Positions 1 through 10,132 of a DNA stretch of 64,000 nucleotides are shown here, in pieces. The position numbers and the translations under genes were made by a program. The notes under the pieces were generated by a model. The model was given only the letters and a program-made list of their open reading frames with translations, was not told the DNA's origin and did no database searches. Every line of letters begins with the position of its first letter. The first letter of the stretch is position 1. Origin of the DNA: Thalassotalea sp. (GTDB taxonomy: Bacteria > Pseudomonadota > Gammaproteobacteria > Enterobacterales > Alteromonadaceae); contig JAQWHD010000038.1 of the NCBI GenBank assembly GCA_029237915.1, forward strand, positions 1-64,000, in the 5' to 3' direction.

Positions 1-124
1 CGCAGAACAACACAGAACAACACAGAACAACACAGAACAACACAGAACAACACAGAACAACACAGAACAACACAGAACAACACAGAACAACACAGAACAA
101 CACAGAACAACACAGAACAACACA
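1..124. repeat. Decamer tandem repeat, about 12 units
   Basis: The unit CACAGAACAA is repeated head to tail from the first base to about 124. The first visible unit differs by one base (CG for CA), so the array may continue outside the window. The unit length is not a multiple of three, and no stop codon occurs in the array in any plus-strand frame. The minus strand also reads open. The array ends about 44 bp before the likely translation start of the next gene, so it lies where that gene's promoter would be expected. Confidence 0.95.
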
Positions 125-128
125 TTGA

Positions 129-572
129 ATGTTGAAATGTCTATTTTTATATCAAGGAGTAAATCTAATTAACAAGCTTACTTTAATGCTTTTCATACTT
201 CACACATTTTCAGCTCAAGCTGACGAAGTCTTGAATGTAGACCGAGCACTTTCTCCTAACATCCATCTTTCTTTTGCAAATGATGATGACATAGAACCCA
301 AAGACAGTGATTTTGCGATTTTAAATTACGTACTAATGAGTAATGAAGTAGGTCAACGCTATGCTGTTATCACTTTAGTTAATACATCCTCTGGTCATCG
401 TTCTCTTGAGCAGGATCATTTAATTGCACTTTTTGCCGACGGTACTAGAAGAGCACCAACTGCCGAAAAATTAAACTTTAAAGGCAATGAAATTCAGTCG
501 ATTACAGTCTCCTTTGGAGCCAGTAAATTTCCTATCTTAGCTGTATTTTCAAGCAATGATACACAGCAATAA
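129..572 (+). CDS. Small secreted hypothetical protein
   Basis: No recognised family. The given start is the first in-frame ATG, which has no ribosome binding site and sits just after an in-frame TGA. I favour translation from the ATT at 168: it is 8 bases after AAGGAG (154-159) and would give a textbook signal peptide (Ile/Met-Asn-Lys, hydrophobic run LTLMLFILHTF, cleavage after SAQA). The mature part is about 115 residues, polar, without cysteines or transmembrane segments. It contains a possible beta-sandwich-like stretch (YAVITLVNTSSGHRSL). It is probably exported to the periplasm or beyond. It is monocistronic and ends in front of a bidirectional terminator shared with recA. Function unknown. 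Confidence 0.6.
   Translation: MLKCLFLYQGVNLINKLTLMLFILHTFSAQADEVLNVDRALSPNIHLSFANDDDIEPKDSDFAILNYVLMSNEVGQRYAVITLVNTSSGHRSLEQDHLIALFADGTRRAPTAEKLNFKGNEIQSITVSFGASKFPILAVFSSNDTQQ
154..170 (+). promoter_or_regulatory. Strong RBS followed by a possible ATT start codon
   Basis: AAGGAG at 154-159 is followed after 8 bases by ATT (168-170), which is in frame with the downstream secreted-protein ORF. No ATG, GTG or TTG lies at a usable distance: the next in-frame ATG is at 186, 26 bases from the RBS. The ATT codon would place Asn-Lys directly after the initiator residue, as in typical signal peptides. ATT starts are known for infC and pcnB in Escherichia coli, but they are rare. Confidence 0.5.
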
Positions 573-612
573 ATAAAGAGTAATGTATTCACTTTATGGC
601 AAAAATAGAATT

Positions 613-642
613 AAAAAAGGGATCTAAATAGATCCCTTTTTT
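613..642. terminator. Bidirectional terminator between the secreted protein gene and recA
   Basis: The stem GGGATC/GATCCC with a TAAATA loop is flanked by A6 on the left and T6 on the right, so it can work in both directions for these convergent genes. A second hairpin (CACCACTT/AAGTGGTG, 651-669) lies closer to the recA stop. Confidence 0.85.
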
Positions 643-684
643 GATTATTACACCACTTATCAAGTGGTGGTAAATTTTAGCTAT

Positions 685-1722
685 TTACTTTTCTGCAGCT
701 AACTCAGCTTCATCAGCTTCAGATGTAACCGTAGCAGGAGTTAATAGTAATGCTCTTAAGCGAACATCTAAGTCTTTCGCCATTTCAGGGTGTTCAGCAA
801 GATACTTACTTGCATTTGCTTTACCTTGACCAATACGCTCTTTACCACAACTATACCAAGCACCAGCTTTCTCAACTAACTTGTGCTTAACGCCTAAATC
901 AATTAATTCACCTAAGCTGTTAATACCTTGGCCGTAAAGGATTTGGAATTCAGCTTGTTTGAATGGAGGAGCGATTTTGTTTTTAACAACTTTAACGCGA
1001 GTTTCGTTACCCGTAATTTCATCGCCTTCTTTTACTGCGCCAATACGACGAATATCTAAACGTACAGAAGCGTAGAATTTAAGAGCGTTACCACCAGTAG
1101 TTGTTTCCGGGTTACCAAACATTACACCAATTTTCATACGAATTTGGTTAATGAAAATAAGCATAGTATTTGTTTGCTTAAGGTTACCCGTTAACTTACG
1201 CATCGCTTGTGACAACATACGAGCTTGCAGACCCATGTGGCTATCGCCCATGTCGCCTTCAATTTCAGCTTTTGGTGTAAGTGCAGCAACTGAATCGACA
1301 ACAATAACGTCAACAGCGCCAGAGCGGCTTAACATGTCAACAATCTCTAACGCTTGTTCACCAGTATCAGGTTGTGAAACTAATAGTTCATTAATATCCA
1401 CACCTAGCTTTTCTGCATAAATTGGGTCTAGCGCATGCTCGGCATCAACGAAGGCACAAACTTTACCATTACGTTGTGCTTCTGCAATAACTTCTAAAGT
1501 AAGAGTTGTTTTACCACTTGATTCTGGTCCGTAAATTTCAACAACACGGCCCATAGGTAAACCACCAGCACCTAATGCAACATCTAAAGCAAGAGAGCCT
1601 GTTGAAATGGTTTCAACATCCATGCTGCGGTTATCACCTAACTTCATGATTGAACCTTTACCGAATTGACGTTCGATTTGACTTAGGGCTGCTGATAACG
1701 CCTTTTCTTTGTTCGCGTCCAT
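685..1722 (-). CDS. recA: Recombinase RecA
   Basis: RecA is the DNA-dependent ATPase that forms filaments on single-stranded DNA, drives strand exchange and triggers LexA self-cleavage. The 345-residue product has the usual family length. It shows the Walker A motif GPESSGKTT (about residue 65), the Walker B region [10 protein letters not shown] (about 139), the L2 loop [17 protein letters not shown] and an acidic C-terminal tail. The start is supported by GGAG upstream of the ATG on the minus strand. A LexA box lies 50-70 bp upstream. No recX follows, which differs from many gammaproteobacteria; the next gene is convergent. The gene is divergent from mutS. Confidence 0.98.
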   Translation of the reverse strand: MDANKEKALSAALSQIERQFGKGSIMKLGDNRSMDVETISTGSLALDVALGAGGLPMGRVVEIYGPESSGKTTLTLEVIAEAQRNGKVCAFVDAEHALDPIYAEKLGVDINELLVSQPDTGEQALEIVDMLSRSGAVDVIVVDSVAALTPKAEIEGDMGDSHMGLQARMLSQAMRKLTGNLKQTNTMLIFINQIRMKIGVMFGNPETTTGGNALKFYASVRLDIRRIGAVKEGDEITGNETRVKVVKNKIAPPFKQAEFQILYGQGINSLGELIDLGVKHKLVEKAGAWYSCGKERIGQGKANASKYLAEHPEMAKDLDVRLRALLLTPATVTSEADEAELAAEK

Positions 1723-1771
1723 TTGTTTCTCCAGAATCTTGCTTAGTTATATTGTTTTGATGAGCTAAGTA

Positions 1772-1791
1772 TACTGTATAATCGTACAGTA
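1772..1791. promoter_or_regulatory. LexA (SOS) box upstream of recA
   Basis: TACTGT-ATAATCGT-ACAGTA matches the gammaproteobacterial SOS box (CTG-N10-CAG core with TA flanks) almost perfectly. It is 49 bp upstream of the recA start codon, so recA should be LexA-repressed and DNA-damage induced. Confidence 0.9.
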
Positions 1792-2118
1792 TCAATAGCC
1801 AGTCAGTGATTTTTTTATAAAAACCCAAGACCCAACCGTTAAATCGCTGATATATAAGACAAATAAAATTAAAATATTTTATACGACATCGTTTAATTAT
1901 TAATCTAACCAGTAGTTATACAGTGGTTTTTGTATATCTATCACTATCTTTATACAGTAGTTTTTACTGGGTAAAATAGTTAGATTAATTGCAACACTCT
2001 TTGCGCATTAAATGATATTATTTTAACATCAATTTATTAGATGATTTTGTTTATAGCTGCTAATTTTATTTCAAAACAAAATCCAATATATTAAAAATAT
2101 AAATAATTAAGTTAATCA
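1792..2118. other. recA-mutS intergenic region with a nested dyad and direct repeats
   Basis: This AT-rich region contains no ORF I can support. It holds an 11-bp perfect inverted repeat (ATTAATCTAAC at 1899-1909, GTTAGATTAAT at 1979-1989). Inside it is a second pair, CCAGTA/TACTGG (1909-1914, 1965-1970). A 16-base direct repeat of the form TTATACAGTRGTTTTT starts at 1916 and at 1950. The mutS promoter must also lie here. See the findings for possible interpretations. Confidence 0.6.
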
Positions 2119-4683
2119 ATGACAAACGACCTTTTAGCACAATCAGCACATACTCCAATGATGCGCCAATATCTTAAAATTAAAGCTGAGTTCCCACATA
2201 CTTTATTATTTTATCGAATGGGTGATTTTTATGAATTATTTTTCGATGATGCTAAAAAAGCTTCAGACTTGCTAGATATATCTTTAACTGCTCGTGGTAA
2301 AACCGGTGGTAACGCTATTCCAATGGCAGGTGTTCCATATCATGCGGTGGAGAATTATTTAGCGCGCTTAGTGCAAATGGGCGAATCCGTTGCGCTTTGC
2401 GAACAAATTGGCGATCCAGCAACCAGTAAAGGCCCGGTAGAGCGTAAAGTTGTACGTGTTATTACTCCTGGTACAGTTTCAGATGAAGCTTTACTTAATG
2501 ACAGACAAGATAATTTACTCGTCAGTGTGTATCAGCAAAAGCAAGGCTTCGGTGTTGCCTATTTGGATATGAGCAGTGGCCGCTTTGTTATTTGCCAGCC
2601 AAATACCAACGAACAACTGCAAGCCGAATTACAGCGTTTGGCCCCTGCAGAACTCTTATATCCTGAATCATTTGAACATGTTGAGTTATTAACTCCATAT
2701 AAAGGTACCAGACGACGTCCTGATTGGGAGTTTGATTTAGCCACTGCAATCAAATTGCTCAATAATCAGTTTTCCACGAAAGAGTTGACTGGTTTTGGGG
2801 TTGATGATCTACCTCTGGGATTGTGTGCCGCAGGTTGCTTAATTCAATATGTAAAAGATACACAACGCAGTGCACTGCCACATATTCGCAGCATTAAAGC
2901 GCAAGCTTATGCTGAAGGAGTAATACTTGATGCTGCAACTCGCAGAAACTTAGAGATAACCCAGAACCTATCCGGAGGCTTTGACAATACGTTAGCTTCG
3001 GTACTTGATAAAACTGCTGCGCCAATGGGATCGCGTTTATTAAAACGCTGGTTGCACTTCCCACTTCGCAATATAGAGGAATTATCAAATCGCCAAAATG
3101 CTATATCTGCAATTATTGACGAAGATCTTAATCATGACTTACATGATGTAGTTAAAACTATCGGTGATATTGAGCGTATCATTGCCCGGATTGCGTTAAG
3201 AAGTGCCAGACCAAGAGATTTTGCCCGATTGCGCAATGCGCTTACCCAGCTGCCAGAGTTGCAAAATTTGTTAGGTTTAAGTTCGCAGTCATATATTACT
3301 GAGCTCGCTAAACAGAGTTTACCTATGCCAGAGCTACAACAATTGTTGTCTACAGCCATTGTTGATAATCCACCGGTATTGATACGTGATGGTGGGGTTT
3401 TAGCGCCAGGGTATAATAGTGAGCTTGATGTACTACGCGATCTTAGCCAAGGCGCTAGTAATTTCTTGGCAGAGTTAGAACAACGTGAACGTGATAAAAC
3501 CGGGATCTCGTCTTTAAAAGTAGGTTACAACAAAGTTCACGGCTTTTTTATTGAAATGAGCCGCACTGCTGCTGTTGATGCACCTGTTGAATATATTCGT
3601 CGTCAGACTTTAAAGAACAATGAACGTTTTATCACTGAAGAGTTAAAGTCTCACGAAGAAAAAGTTCTTTCCGCTCAAAGCAAATACTTAGCTCTTGAAA
3701 AGCGCTTATATGATCAACTATTCGATCTACTTGCTCCTAGCATAGAAGCATTACAAGTTTGCTCTGATGCAATAGCAACAATAGACGTATTAAACTGTCT
3801 TGCCGAAAGAGCCTTATCATTAAATTATCAAAAACCTCAGTTAACAAAAACACCGGGAATTCATATTACTGCTGGTCGTCACCCTGTTGTTGAACAAGTT
3901 ACCGATTCAGCTTTTATTGCTAACCCGGTAGAGTTATCAGATAAAAGAAAAATGTTGATAATTACAGGCCCTAATATGGGCGGTAAATCGACTTATATGA
4001 GACAAGTGGCTTTAATTACCTTGTTAGCTCATATCGGTAGTTTTGTGCCTGTTGAAAGTGCTCAAATAGGGGTTGTTGACAGAATATTTACTCGCATAGG
4101 TGCTTCCGATGACTTAGCTAGTGGTCGCTCAACCTTTATGGTTGAAATGACTGAAACAGCCAACATTCTACATAATGCAACGGCAAGTTCATTGGTATTA
4201 CTTGATGAAATAGGCCGAGGTACAAGTACTTATGATGGTTTATCACTGGCGTGGGCTTGTGCTGAATACTTGGCGACCAAAACGAATGCCTTTACTTTAT
4301 TTGCCACTCACTACTTTGAATTAACGGCACTTGCAGAGCAAATGCCATCATTAGCAAATGTTCACTTAGATGCCATAGAGCATGATGACACTATTGTCTT
4401 TATGCATGCGGTGCAGGAAGGTGCGGCGAGTAAAAGCTTTGGTTTACAAGTAGCACAATTAGCTGGTGTTCCTAAGTCAGTGATTAATCGCGCCAAACAA
4501 AGATTAGCTGAGCTTGAACAACAACAGAGTCCAACAATAGTAAACACAGCACCAAGTTCTGAGCAGATTGATTTGTTTAATGTTGAACATCCAATTATTG
4601 AGCAGCTTAAGTCATTAGATGAAAATGATTTAACTGCCAAACAAGCACTGGATCTGCTATTCAAATTAAAGCAGCAGCTATAG
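2119..4683 (+). CDS. mutS: DNA mismatch repair protein MutS
   Basis: MutS recognises mismatches and small loops as a dimer and recruits MutL. The 854 residues equal the usual length. The N-terminal mismatch-binding motif with Phe-x-Glu is visible ([11 protein letters not shown], about residues 35-45). The ATPase domain has Walker [14 protein letters not shown] (about 617), Walker [16 protein letters not shown] (about 694) and FATHYFEL. The C-terminal tail ends in a helix typical of the tetramerisation region. The start ATG follows only a weak Shine-Dalgarno-like AAGTTAA. The gene is convergent with rpoS, and a terminator lies between them. Confidence 0.98.
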   Translation: MTNDLLAQSAHTPMMRQYLKIKAEFPHTLLFYRMGDFYELFFDDAKKASDLLDISLTARGKTGGNAIPMAGVPYHAVENYLARLVQMGESVALCEQIGDPATSKGPVERKVVRVITPGTVSDEALLNDRQDNLLVSVYQQKQGFGVAYLDMSSGRFVICQPNTNEQLQAELQRLAPAELLYPESFEHVELLTPYKGTRRRPDWEFDLATAIKLLNNQFSTKELTGFGVDDLPLGLCAAGCLIQYVKDTQRSALPHIRSIKAQAYAEGVILDAATRRNLEITQNLSGGFDNTLASVLDKTAAPMGSRLLKRWLHFPLRNIEELSNRQNAISAIIDEDLNHDLHDVVKTIGDIERIIARIALRSARPRDFARLRNALTQLPELQNLLGLSSQSYITELAKQSLPMPELQQLLSTAIVDNPPVLIRDGGVLAPGYNSELDVLRDLSQGASNFLAELEQRERDKTGISSLKVGYNKVHGFFIEMSRTAAVDAPVEYIRRQTLKNNERFITEELKSHEEKVLSAQSKYLALEKRLYDQLFDLLAPSIEALQVCSDAIATIDVLNCLAERALSLNYQKPQLTKTPGIHITAGRHPVVEQVTDSAFIANPVELSDKRKMLIITGPNMGGKSTYMRQVALITLLAHIGSFVPVESAQIGVVDRIFTRIGASDDLASGRSTFMVEMTETANILHNATASSLVLLDEIGRGTSTYDGLSLAWACAEYLATKTNAFTLFATHYFELTALAEQMPSLANVHLDAIEHDDTIVFMHAVQEGAASKSFGLQVAQLAGVPKSVINRAKQRLAELEQQQSPTIVNTAPSSEQIDLFNVEHPIIEQLKSLDENDLTAKQALDLLFKLKQQL

Positions 4684-4716
4684 CAAGGACTAGTCTACTA
4701 AGTAAAATTTAGACAT

Positions 4717-4745
4717 AAAAAAACCAGCTACTTAGCTGGTTTTTA
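4717..4745. terminator. Bidirectional terminator between mutS and rpoS
   Basis: The stem ACCAGCT/AGCTGGT (4723-4729, 4734-4740) has A-rich flank on the left and T5 on the right, between two convergent genes. Confidence 0.85.
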
Positions 4746-4763
4746 TTCTAATATATTTAAAAA

Positions 4764-5690
4764 TTATGCTTGAAATAAAGCTTCTATCGATAAGTTTTGA
4801 GCAGATAAAATATCACGTAAACGTTTTAATGCTTCTACCTGAATTTGTCTTACTCGTTCGCGTGTTAAGCCTATTTCAGTTCCTACATCTTCCAGCGTTG
4901 CTGGTTCATAGCCTAGCAAGCCAAAACGTCGCGCAAGTACTTCACGCTGTTTAGAGTTTAGCTCATTTAACCAATGCACAATGTTTTGCTTTATATCGCC
5001 ATTTTGTAAATCAGATTCCGGGCCTTTGCTCTTTTCATCGGCAATAACATCCAATAAAGCTTTTTCCGAGTCACCTGCAAATGGAGTATCAACAGAAGTA
5101 ATACGCTCATTTAACTTAAGCATCTTACTAACGTCAGCAACAGGAACATCAAGTTTCTTAGCAATATCATCCGCTGTTGGTTCATGATCAAGGGTTTGAA
5201 TAAGTTCACGTGCAGCACGTAAATATACATTTAATTCTTTAACTACATGGATAGGTAAACGAATGGTTCGAGTTTGATTCATGATGGCGCGTTCTATGGT
5301 TTGACGTATCCACCAAGTCGCGTATGTTGAAAATCTGAAACCACGTTCAGGATCAAATTTCTCTACAGCTCGAATTAAGCCGAGGTTGCCTTCTTCGATT
5401 AAGTCGAGTAATGGTAAGCCGCGATTATTGTATCTTCGTACAATTTTAACAACAAGTCTGAGGTTACTCTCAATCATTCTCGATCGTGATGCTTCACAAC
5501 CTTTAAGAGCTTTTCGTGAAAAATATACTTCTTCTTCCGCAGTCAATAATGGAGAGAAACCAATTTCGCTTAAATACATCTGAGTTGCATCTAAGTTTGA
5601 GGTTGTCTCTTCTGCAATCAAAGTTTCTGTTTTTACTTTGCTTGCAACTTTTTTATTACCAGGTTTAACTGCTTCTTTTATTTTATCCAT
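4764..5690 (-). CDS. rpoS: RNA polymerase sigma factor RpoS
   Basis: RpoS is the stationary-phase and general stress sigma factor. The 308-residue product shows region 1.2 ([21 protein letters not shown], shortened here to its start near residue 34), region 2 with [17 protein letters not shown] (about 120), region 3, and a region 4 helix-turn-helix ([18 protein letters not shown], about 265). It is the last gene of the ftsB-to-rpoS operon and follows nlpD after 75 bp. In relatives the main rpoS promoter lies inside nlpD; this was not resolved here. Confidence 0.97.
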   Translation of the reverse strand: MDKIKEAVKPGNKKVASKVKTETLIAEETTSNLDATQMYLSEIGFSPLLTAEEEVYFSRKALKGCEASRSRMIESNLRLVVKIVRRYNNRGLPLLDLIEEGNLGLIRAVEKFDPERGFRFSTYATWWIRQTIERAIMNQTRTIRLPIHVVKELNVYLRAARELIQTLDHEPTADDIAKKLDVPVADVSKMLKLNERITSVDTPFAGDSEKALLDVIADEKSKGPESDLQNGDIKQNIVHWLNELNSKQREVLARRFGLLGYEPATLEDVGTEIGLTRERVRQIQVEALKRLRDILSAQNLSIEALFQA

Positions 5691-5765
5691 ACATATCTCC
5701 CAATACTAACCGGAACTTTTTATCGAATTATCACGTACACGCCTCTTTACTAAAATTAACTATCA

Positions 5766-6605
5766 CTACGGTAAATACCTTTTTGGATTTACCGATTTAC
5801 CCCTAAATCGTATTTCAAAGTGCAACATGGTCTTGTTAGTACCAGTATTGCCCATTTTTGCTATCACTTGGTTTGCTTTAACTGTTTGTTGTTCTTTTAC
5901 TAACAACGTGTCGTTATGAGCATAAGCACTTAGATAATCATCATTATGCTTTATTATTATTAGGTTTCCGTAACCACGTAATGCATTTCCAGCGTAAACG
6001 ATAAGGCCATCTGCTGCGGCCTTGATTGATGTGCCTTTATTTCCAGCAATATCAATACCTTTGTTACCCTGGGCTGAACTTGAAAAATTAGATATGATTT
6101 TGCCTTTTACTGGCCACACCCATTTTTTCACTTTCTGTGTCAAAGAAGGCACCTTAACATCGGTGAATTTTCCGCCACTTTCTTCACCATACTCCTGTGA
6201 TTTTTGTTTTGCAACATTTTTGCTACTAGTTTTTTGTTTATTTTTTACACTGGTATTAGTGCTTTTATTCGACTTAGCCCCGGAGCGGTTGGTTTTAGTA
6301 ACTTTGCTTTGTAATTGTAAGATTTGTCCTGGAAATATTTTATAAGGAGACTTTAAATTATTTAGGTTTGCCAAAGTACGTGTATCTTGTCCTGAACGCC
6401 AAGCAATGGAATAGAGTGTCTCTCCAGATTTAACTTTATAGCTGCTGCCTGAAATAGTTGTTTTTGTTGCTGAGTAATTTGTTGTTGAGCTATTCAATGA
6501 TACGACTGGAGCTGGTCGAGTTCTTTCTGCACAAGCCGTTAGTATTAATGCACTAAACATTAATATTAACAACTTAAAACAAGTATTCCCTTTTGAGCAT
6601 TCCAT
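5766..6605 (-). CDS. nlpD: Murein hydrolase activator NlpD (lipoprotein, LysM and LytM domains)
   Basis: NlpD is an outer-membrane lipoprotein that activates the septal amidase AmiC during cell separation. I chose the ATG at 6605 rather than a TTG at 6650, because it gives a short N-terminus with a lipobox (LTAC). A LysM domain follows (SYKVKSGETLYSIAWRSG), then a Lys/Ser/Thr-rich linker and a C-terminal M23/LytM domain. The first zinc-binding His of M23 peptidases is replaced (GNKGIDIAG), so the domain should be catalytically dead, as is known for NlpD. The start overlaps no upstream gene; yqaA ends 16 bp upstream. Confidence 0.93.
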   Translation of the reverse strand: MECSKGNTCFKLLILMFSALILTACAERTRPAPVVSLNSSTTNYSATKTTISGSSYKVKSGETLYSIAWRSGQDTRTLANLNNLKSPYKIFPGQILQLQSKVTKTNRSGAKSNKSTNTSVKNKQKTSSKNVAKQKSQEYGEESGGKFTDVKVPSLTQKVKKWVWPVKGKIISNFSSSAQGNKGIDIAGNKGTSIKAAADGLIVYAGNALRGYGNLIIIKHNDDYLSAYAHNDTLLVKEQQTVKANQVIAKMGNTGTNKTMLHFEIRFRGKSVNPKRYLP

Positions 6606-6621
6606 TGATTTATAGAGTCTT

Positions 6622-7200
6622 TTATTTATAAATGAAATATAGGATAGCAATTAGTACGACAATAGCCCAGCCGATAATATCAACGCTACTTCTAATTTTT
6701 CTCTCCATTGGCGCACCACCCCACTTGATAAGGCCTGCCACAAGAAAGAACCTAAGACCTCGACCAATTGTTGATGCAATTAGAAAAGGGATAAACAACA
6801 TATGTAAAAAACCAGCGCTCAATGTAAATACTTTATATGGGATCGGCGAGAAGCCAGCGATAAACACTACCCACACACCGTACTCACTAAACCAAGCCAT
6901 CGCATGTTCAAATTTATCCATATAGTTAAATTCAATTAAAAGAGGCTCTATAAAGGGTTCAAACATCCAGAAACCTAACAAATACCCGACTACACCACCA
7001 ATAACGGATGAAATCGTCGTTAGTGTCGCTAATTGCCATGCTCTTTGTGGTTTTGAAAGTACCATAGGAGCTAATAAAACATCGGGGGGAATAGGAAAAA
7101 AAACCGACTCAGCAAACGTTAGCAGCGCTAATACTGCTGGCGCAAACCTATGCTCAGCCCATTCCATTGTCCATGCATATAATTTACTAAAAATTTTCAC
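6622..7200 (-). CDS. yqaA: DedA/YqaA-family inner-membrane protein
   Basis: A 192-residue membrane protein of the SNARE-associated/VTT (DedA) superfamily. Features: hydrophobic segments around residues 17-45, 55-75, 105-130 and 165-190; the family signature region [19 protein letters not shown]; and a reentrant-type [15 protein letters not shown] stretch. DedA relatives support membrane homeostasis and lipid scrambling; the substrate here is unknown. Its start overlaps the pcm stop by 4 bp, which implies translational coupling within the surE-pcm-nlpD-rpoS operon. Confidence 0.85.
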   Translation of the reverse strand: MKIFSKLYAWTMEWAEHRFAPAVLALLTFAESVFFPIPPDVLLAPMVLSKPQRAWQLATLTTISSVIGGVVGYLLGFWMFEPFIEPLLIEFNYMDKFEHAMAWFSEYGVWVVFIAGFSPIPYKVFTLSAGFLHMLFIPFLIASTIGRGLRFFLVAGLIKWGGAPMERKIRSSVDIIGWAIVVLIAILYFIYK

Positions 7201-7853
7201 AATAATTCGCCCGGTACTAATGGTACAAAACGTACCGCTTCAATTTTTTCTTTGATAAATGCATCACCTTCACGGCGAATAAGCTTTAACACTTGTGACT
7301 GTTCTCCTACAGGAATAATCAACTTACCGCCTTCGGCCAATTGATTTAATAACTCTTGTGGTATTTCACTTGCTGCAGCCGTTACTATAATTGCCTGATA
7401 TGGCCCTTTGTTGGCCCAACCTTTCCAACCATCGCCATGCTTCATTGCAATGTTGTGTAGATCGATCTTTTGTAAGCGTCTTTTAGCCTGCCACTGCAAC
7501 GCCTTTATTCGTTCAACGGTATAAACTTTATTAAACAACTGTGCCAAAATCGAGGTTTGATATCCCGAGCCTGTACCAATTTCTAATACATTATCATTAC
7601 TATTATCTGCTAAAATAAGCTCTGTCATTTTTGCGACAATATAAGGCTGAGAAATTGTTTGCCCCTGCCCTATAGGTAAAGCAGTATTGTCGTAGGCCTT
7701 ATGCGCCAAGATTTCCGGTACAAACGTATGCCTTGGTGTATTGGCAATTGCTTGCAAGACCTTTACATCCCTAATGCCACTGGCGTATAACTGTTGGGCC
7801 AATAACTCACCACTGCGCTGTGACTTGCCACTAATACTCTGTCCTAATCTCAT
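7197..7853 (-). CDS. pcm: Protein-L-isoaspartate O-methyltransferase
   Basis: Pcm uses S-adenosylmethionine to methylate L-isoaspartyl residues in aged proteins and so starts their repair. The 218-residue protein shows the substrate-binding [18 protein letters not shown] motif [13 protein letters not shown] (about residue 85) and the C-terminal region LVPGEL. Length fits the family (about 208-220). It overlaps surE upstream by 4 bp and yqaA downstream by 4 bp, the conserved surE-pcm pairing upstream of nlpD-rpoS. Confidence 0.96.
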   Translation of the reverse strand: MRLGQSISGKSQRSGELLAQQLYASGIRDVKVLQAIANTPRHTFVPEILAHKAYDNTALPIGQGQTISQPYIVAKMTELILADNSNDNVLEIGTGSGYQTSILAQLFNKVYTVERIKALQWQAKRRLQKIDLHNIAMKHGDGWKGWANKGPYQAIIVTAAASEIPQELLNQLAEGGKLIIPVGEQSQVLKLIRREGDAFIKEKIEAVRFVPLVPGELL

Positions 7854-8602
7854 AATACGAGTTCACTCATCCATTCTGTCATTTGCGGCATACTTTTATA
7901 TGCGGTCATATCTACGGTTAACGGCGTCACTGAAGCATAGCCATTAGTTATTGCGTGAAAATCGGTACCTTCACCGCAGTCTTGTTCACTGCCTAGTGTT
8001 CCATACCAATATATATCTCGTCCCCAAGGGTCGCGAGTTTTAGTCATAGTCTCGGCTTTATGACGGTTACCTAATCGGGTCACTAAAATGCCCTTTAATT
8101 CCTCAATAGGCAAATCAGGGACATTAATATTTAATATTTGATCACTAGGTAAAGAATGTTGCTGTAACCTAGCAATAATTTTTGCAGTGACTAACGCTGC
8201 AGTTTTGTAGTTAACGCACTCTTTACTCGCTAGAGACACTGCAATTGCAGGTAGTCCCATATGACGACCTTCAGTAGCGGCAGCAACCGTGCCTGAATAT
8301 AAAACGTCATCACCTAAATTAGCGCCTTTATTGATACCCGCTACAACTAAGTCTGGTTTACCATCAAACAATTGGCTTATGCCTAAATGAACACAATCGG
8401 TTGGCGTGCCATTGACCGAAACAAAACCATTTTCTAGTGTATCTATACGCAGAGGATTAATTAATGTTAAAGAGTTACTCGCACCGCTACAATTTCTGTC
8501 GGGTGCAATCACTAATGTTGTGGCAATATTTTTTAACTCATCATTAAGTATTTTAATACCTAAGGCATTAACGCCATCATCATTACTTACTAAAATTTTC
8601 AT
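7850..8602 (-). CDS. surE: 5'/3'-nucleotidase SurE
   Basis: SurE is a metal-dependent phosphatase acting on nucleoside monophosphates and short polyphosphate, linked to stationary-phase survival. The N-terminal signature [14 protein letters not shown] carries the Asp-Asp metal ligands, followed by [10 protein letters not shown] and the [21 protein letters not shown] region. The ATG at 8602 is preferred to the TTG one codon earlier; product 250 residues. It begins 4 bp after the truD stop and overlaps pcm. Confidence 0.96.
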   Translation of the reverse strand: MKILVSNDDGVNALGIKILNDELKNIATTLVIAPDRNCSGASNSLTLINPLRIDTLENGFVSVNGTPTDCVHLGISQLFDGKPDLVVAGINKGANLGDDVLYSGTVAAATEGRHMGLPAIAVSLASKECVNYKTAALVTAKIIARLQQHSLPSDQILNINVPDLPIEELKGILVTRLGNRHKAETMTKTRDPWGRDIYWYGTLGSEQDCGEGTDFHAITNGYASVTPLTVDMTAYKSMPQMTEWMSELVL

Positions 8603-8606
8603 CAAA

Positions 8607-9653
8607 CTAAGTGCTCACAACTGGTTGAGAATTGTCTGTGTAATCAATTAACTCTTTTAATACCGTCGTTGCAAAACACCCCGCAGGTAAGAAAAAGCTA
8701 ATAATGGCAGTATCACCTTCAAGTTCTAGTCGAGCTTCACTAACTTGTAAGCTCACTTTGCGGCGCTCTTGCTTTAAACCAAAACGCCCTAAACCAGTCG
8801 CTAAGTCTTCATATTTTTGGGCAACAGATTTTTCTAATGCCAGTGCTTGTTCTGTAGCTAAAGACTCTCCTGCTCCCCAAAGAGGCGCGCTAATGTCGAT
8901 ATCTTTAGTGGCTAAGCGAGAAAGTATCTCATCGTTAATGCCCTCGCTTTTAAAAACAGAGCGACTACCAGCAAGCATGAATACATCCCCTTCAAGAGGT
9001 TGTAGAAATTTCTTCAAAGCAATCCGTTCAGCCACAATCGCATTAAAAATAAACGACCGAGCTGCAGAGAGATAAAACCCTCTTTTCTTCTTGTCCTTAA
9101 TTTTTTTACCAGCGAACAATTCTTTTGCAGCTTGTATATTATTACCATCAATACCAAAGCGCTGTTCACCAAAATAATTCGGTACACCTTGCTCAATTAC
9201 CTCAACAAAACGTCGTCGAAGTGCTTCCGGTTCGGTTACATTGCGCAGTGTTAATTCAAAGTTATTACCAGTTAACGCACCACTCTTTAATTTTTTGTTG
9301 TGACGTTTGTAACTTAAAACTTCGACGCCTTCAATTTCTAAATCAGATAAGTCGTATTCTGTTTTACCAGGGACATGGATGCCAAAATATTGTTCAGTCA
9401 CCGCATTTCTATCTTTTAAGCCGGCATAGGAAACTAATGCTTCTTTGACTTTAAAATATTTAGCTAGCTGTCTAGCAACAAATAAGGTGTTAGCGCCAGT
9501 TTTACGGATATGAATAATTAAATGTTCACCTTCGCCACTGGCTGCAAATGGTAGTTTTTCAAATACCTTAAAATCTTCAACTTTGCTTCTTAGCAAACCA
9601 GTGCTTGTTGGTTTGCCATGTAAATAAGGTAATTCTGTCATCGCTATAGTCAT
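8607..9653 (-). CDS. truD: tRNA pseudouridine(13) synthase TruD
   Basis: TruD converts U13 of tRNA-Glu to pseudouridine. The 348-residue protein has the catalytic Asp motif [13 protein letters not shown] (about residue 80), the conserved NYFGEQRFG and [10 protein letters not shown]. Its ATG overlaps the ispF TGA stop (ATGA). A second in-frame ATG four codons in is an alternative start. It lies between ispF and surE, as in many gammaproteobacteria. Confidence 0.96.
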   Translation of the reverse strand: MTIAMTELPYLHGKPTSTGLLRSKVEDFKVFEKLPFAASGEGEHLIIHIRKTGANTLFVARQLAKYFKVKEALVSYAGLKDRNAVTEQYFGIHVPGKTEYDLSDLEIEGVEVLSYKRHNKKLKSGALTGNNFELTLRNVTEPEALRRRFVEVIEQGVPNYFGEQRFGIDGNNIQAAKELFAGKKIKDKKKRGFYLSAARSFIFNAIVAERIALKKFLQPLEGDVFMLAGSRSVFKSEGINDEILSRLATKDIDISAPLWGAGESLATEQALALEKSVAQKYEDLATGLGRFGLKQERRKVSLQVSEARLELEGDTAIISFFLPAGCFATTVLKELIDYTDNSQPVVST

Positions 9654-10132
9654 TTATCACTAACCTGTTTAAGTAATGCTACTGCGTGTACAGAAACACC
9701 TTCTTTACGCCCCTCGAATCCAAGCTTTTCAGTTGTAGTGGCTTTTACATTTACGTTTTCAATACTGGTTTTTAAATCTTGAGCAAGGATTTCTCGCATT
9801 GCTAACAAATGCGGCGCAACTTTAGGCGCTTGTGCGACAATGGTAATATCCACATTGCCTATTTCATATTGACGTTGTTGCATCAAGTTAACTACGTGTC
9901 TTAGTAATATTCGACTTGAGATATTTTCATAACTCGCATCTGTATCTGGAAAATGATTACCGATATCAGCTAAGCATAACGCGCCTAGTAGCGCATCACA
10001 TAAGGCATGAATAGCAACATCGCCATCGGAATGGGCAATAAATCCAAACGGGTGCTCTATTTCAACGCCAGCAAGAACGACTGGTCCACTGCCACCAAAT
10101 TTATGTACGTCAAAACCATGGCCTATACGCAT
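9650..10132 (-). CDS. ispF: 2-C-methyl-D-erythritol 2,4-cyclodiphosphate synthase
   Basis: IspF makes the cyclodiphosphate in the non-mevalonate (MEP) isoprenoid pathway. It has the family length (160 residues), the N-terminal [11 protein letters not shown] with the zinc ligands Asp and His, [18 protein letters not shown], and a C-terminal [14 protein letters not shown]. It overlaps the end of ispD by 10 bp, so the two consecutive pathway enzymes are probably translationally coupled. Confidence 0.97.
   Translation of the reverse strand: MRIGHGFDVHKFGGSGPVVLAGVEIEHPFGFIAHSDGDVAIHALCDALLGALCLADIGNHFPDTDASYENISSRILLRHVVNLMQQRQYEIGNVDITIVAQAPKVAPHLLAMREILAQDLKTSIENVNVKATTTEKLGFEGRKEGVSVHAVALLKQVSDK

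Noticed and set aside
1-124. CRISPR array
   Set aside because: The 10-bp units abut without spacers, so it is a simple tandem repeat.
1903-1985. Possible integron attC site between recA and mutS (ATCTAAC ... GTTAGAT)
   Set aside because: The outer boxes fit the consensus, but the inner arms are asymmetric (no spacer on the left, about 9 bases on the right). There is no integrase or cassette array, and both sides are core genes. Kept only as a dyad.
5766-6605. Active M23 peptidase in nlpD
   Set aside because: The first zinc-binding His is replaced in GNKGIDIAG, so the LytM domain is probably inactive, as expected for NlpD.
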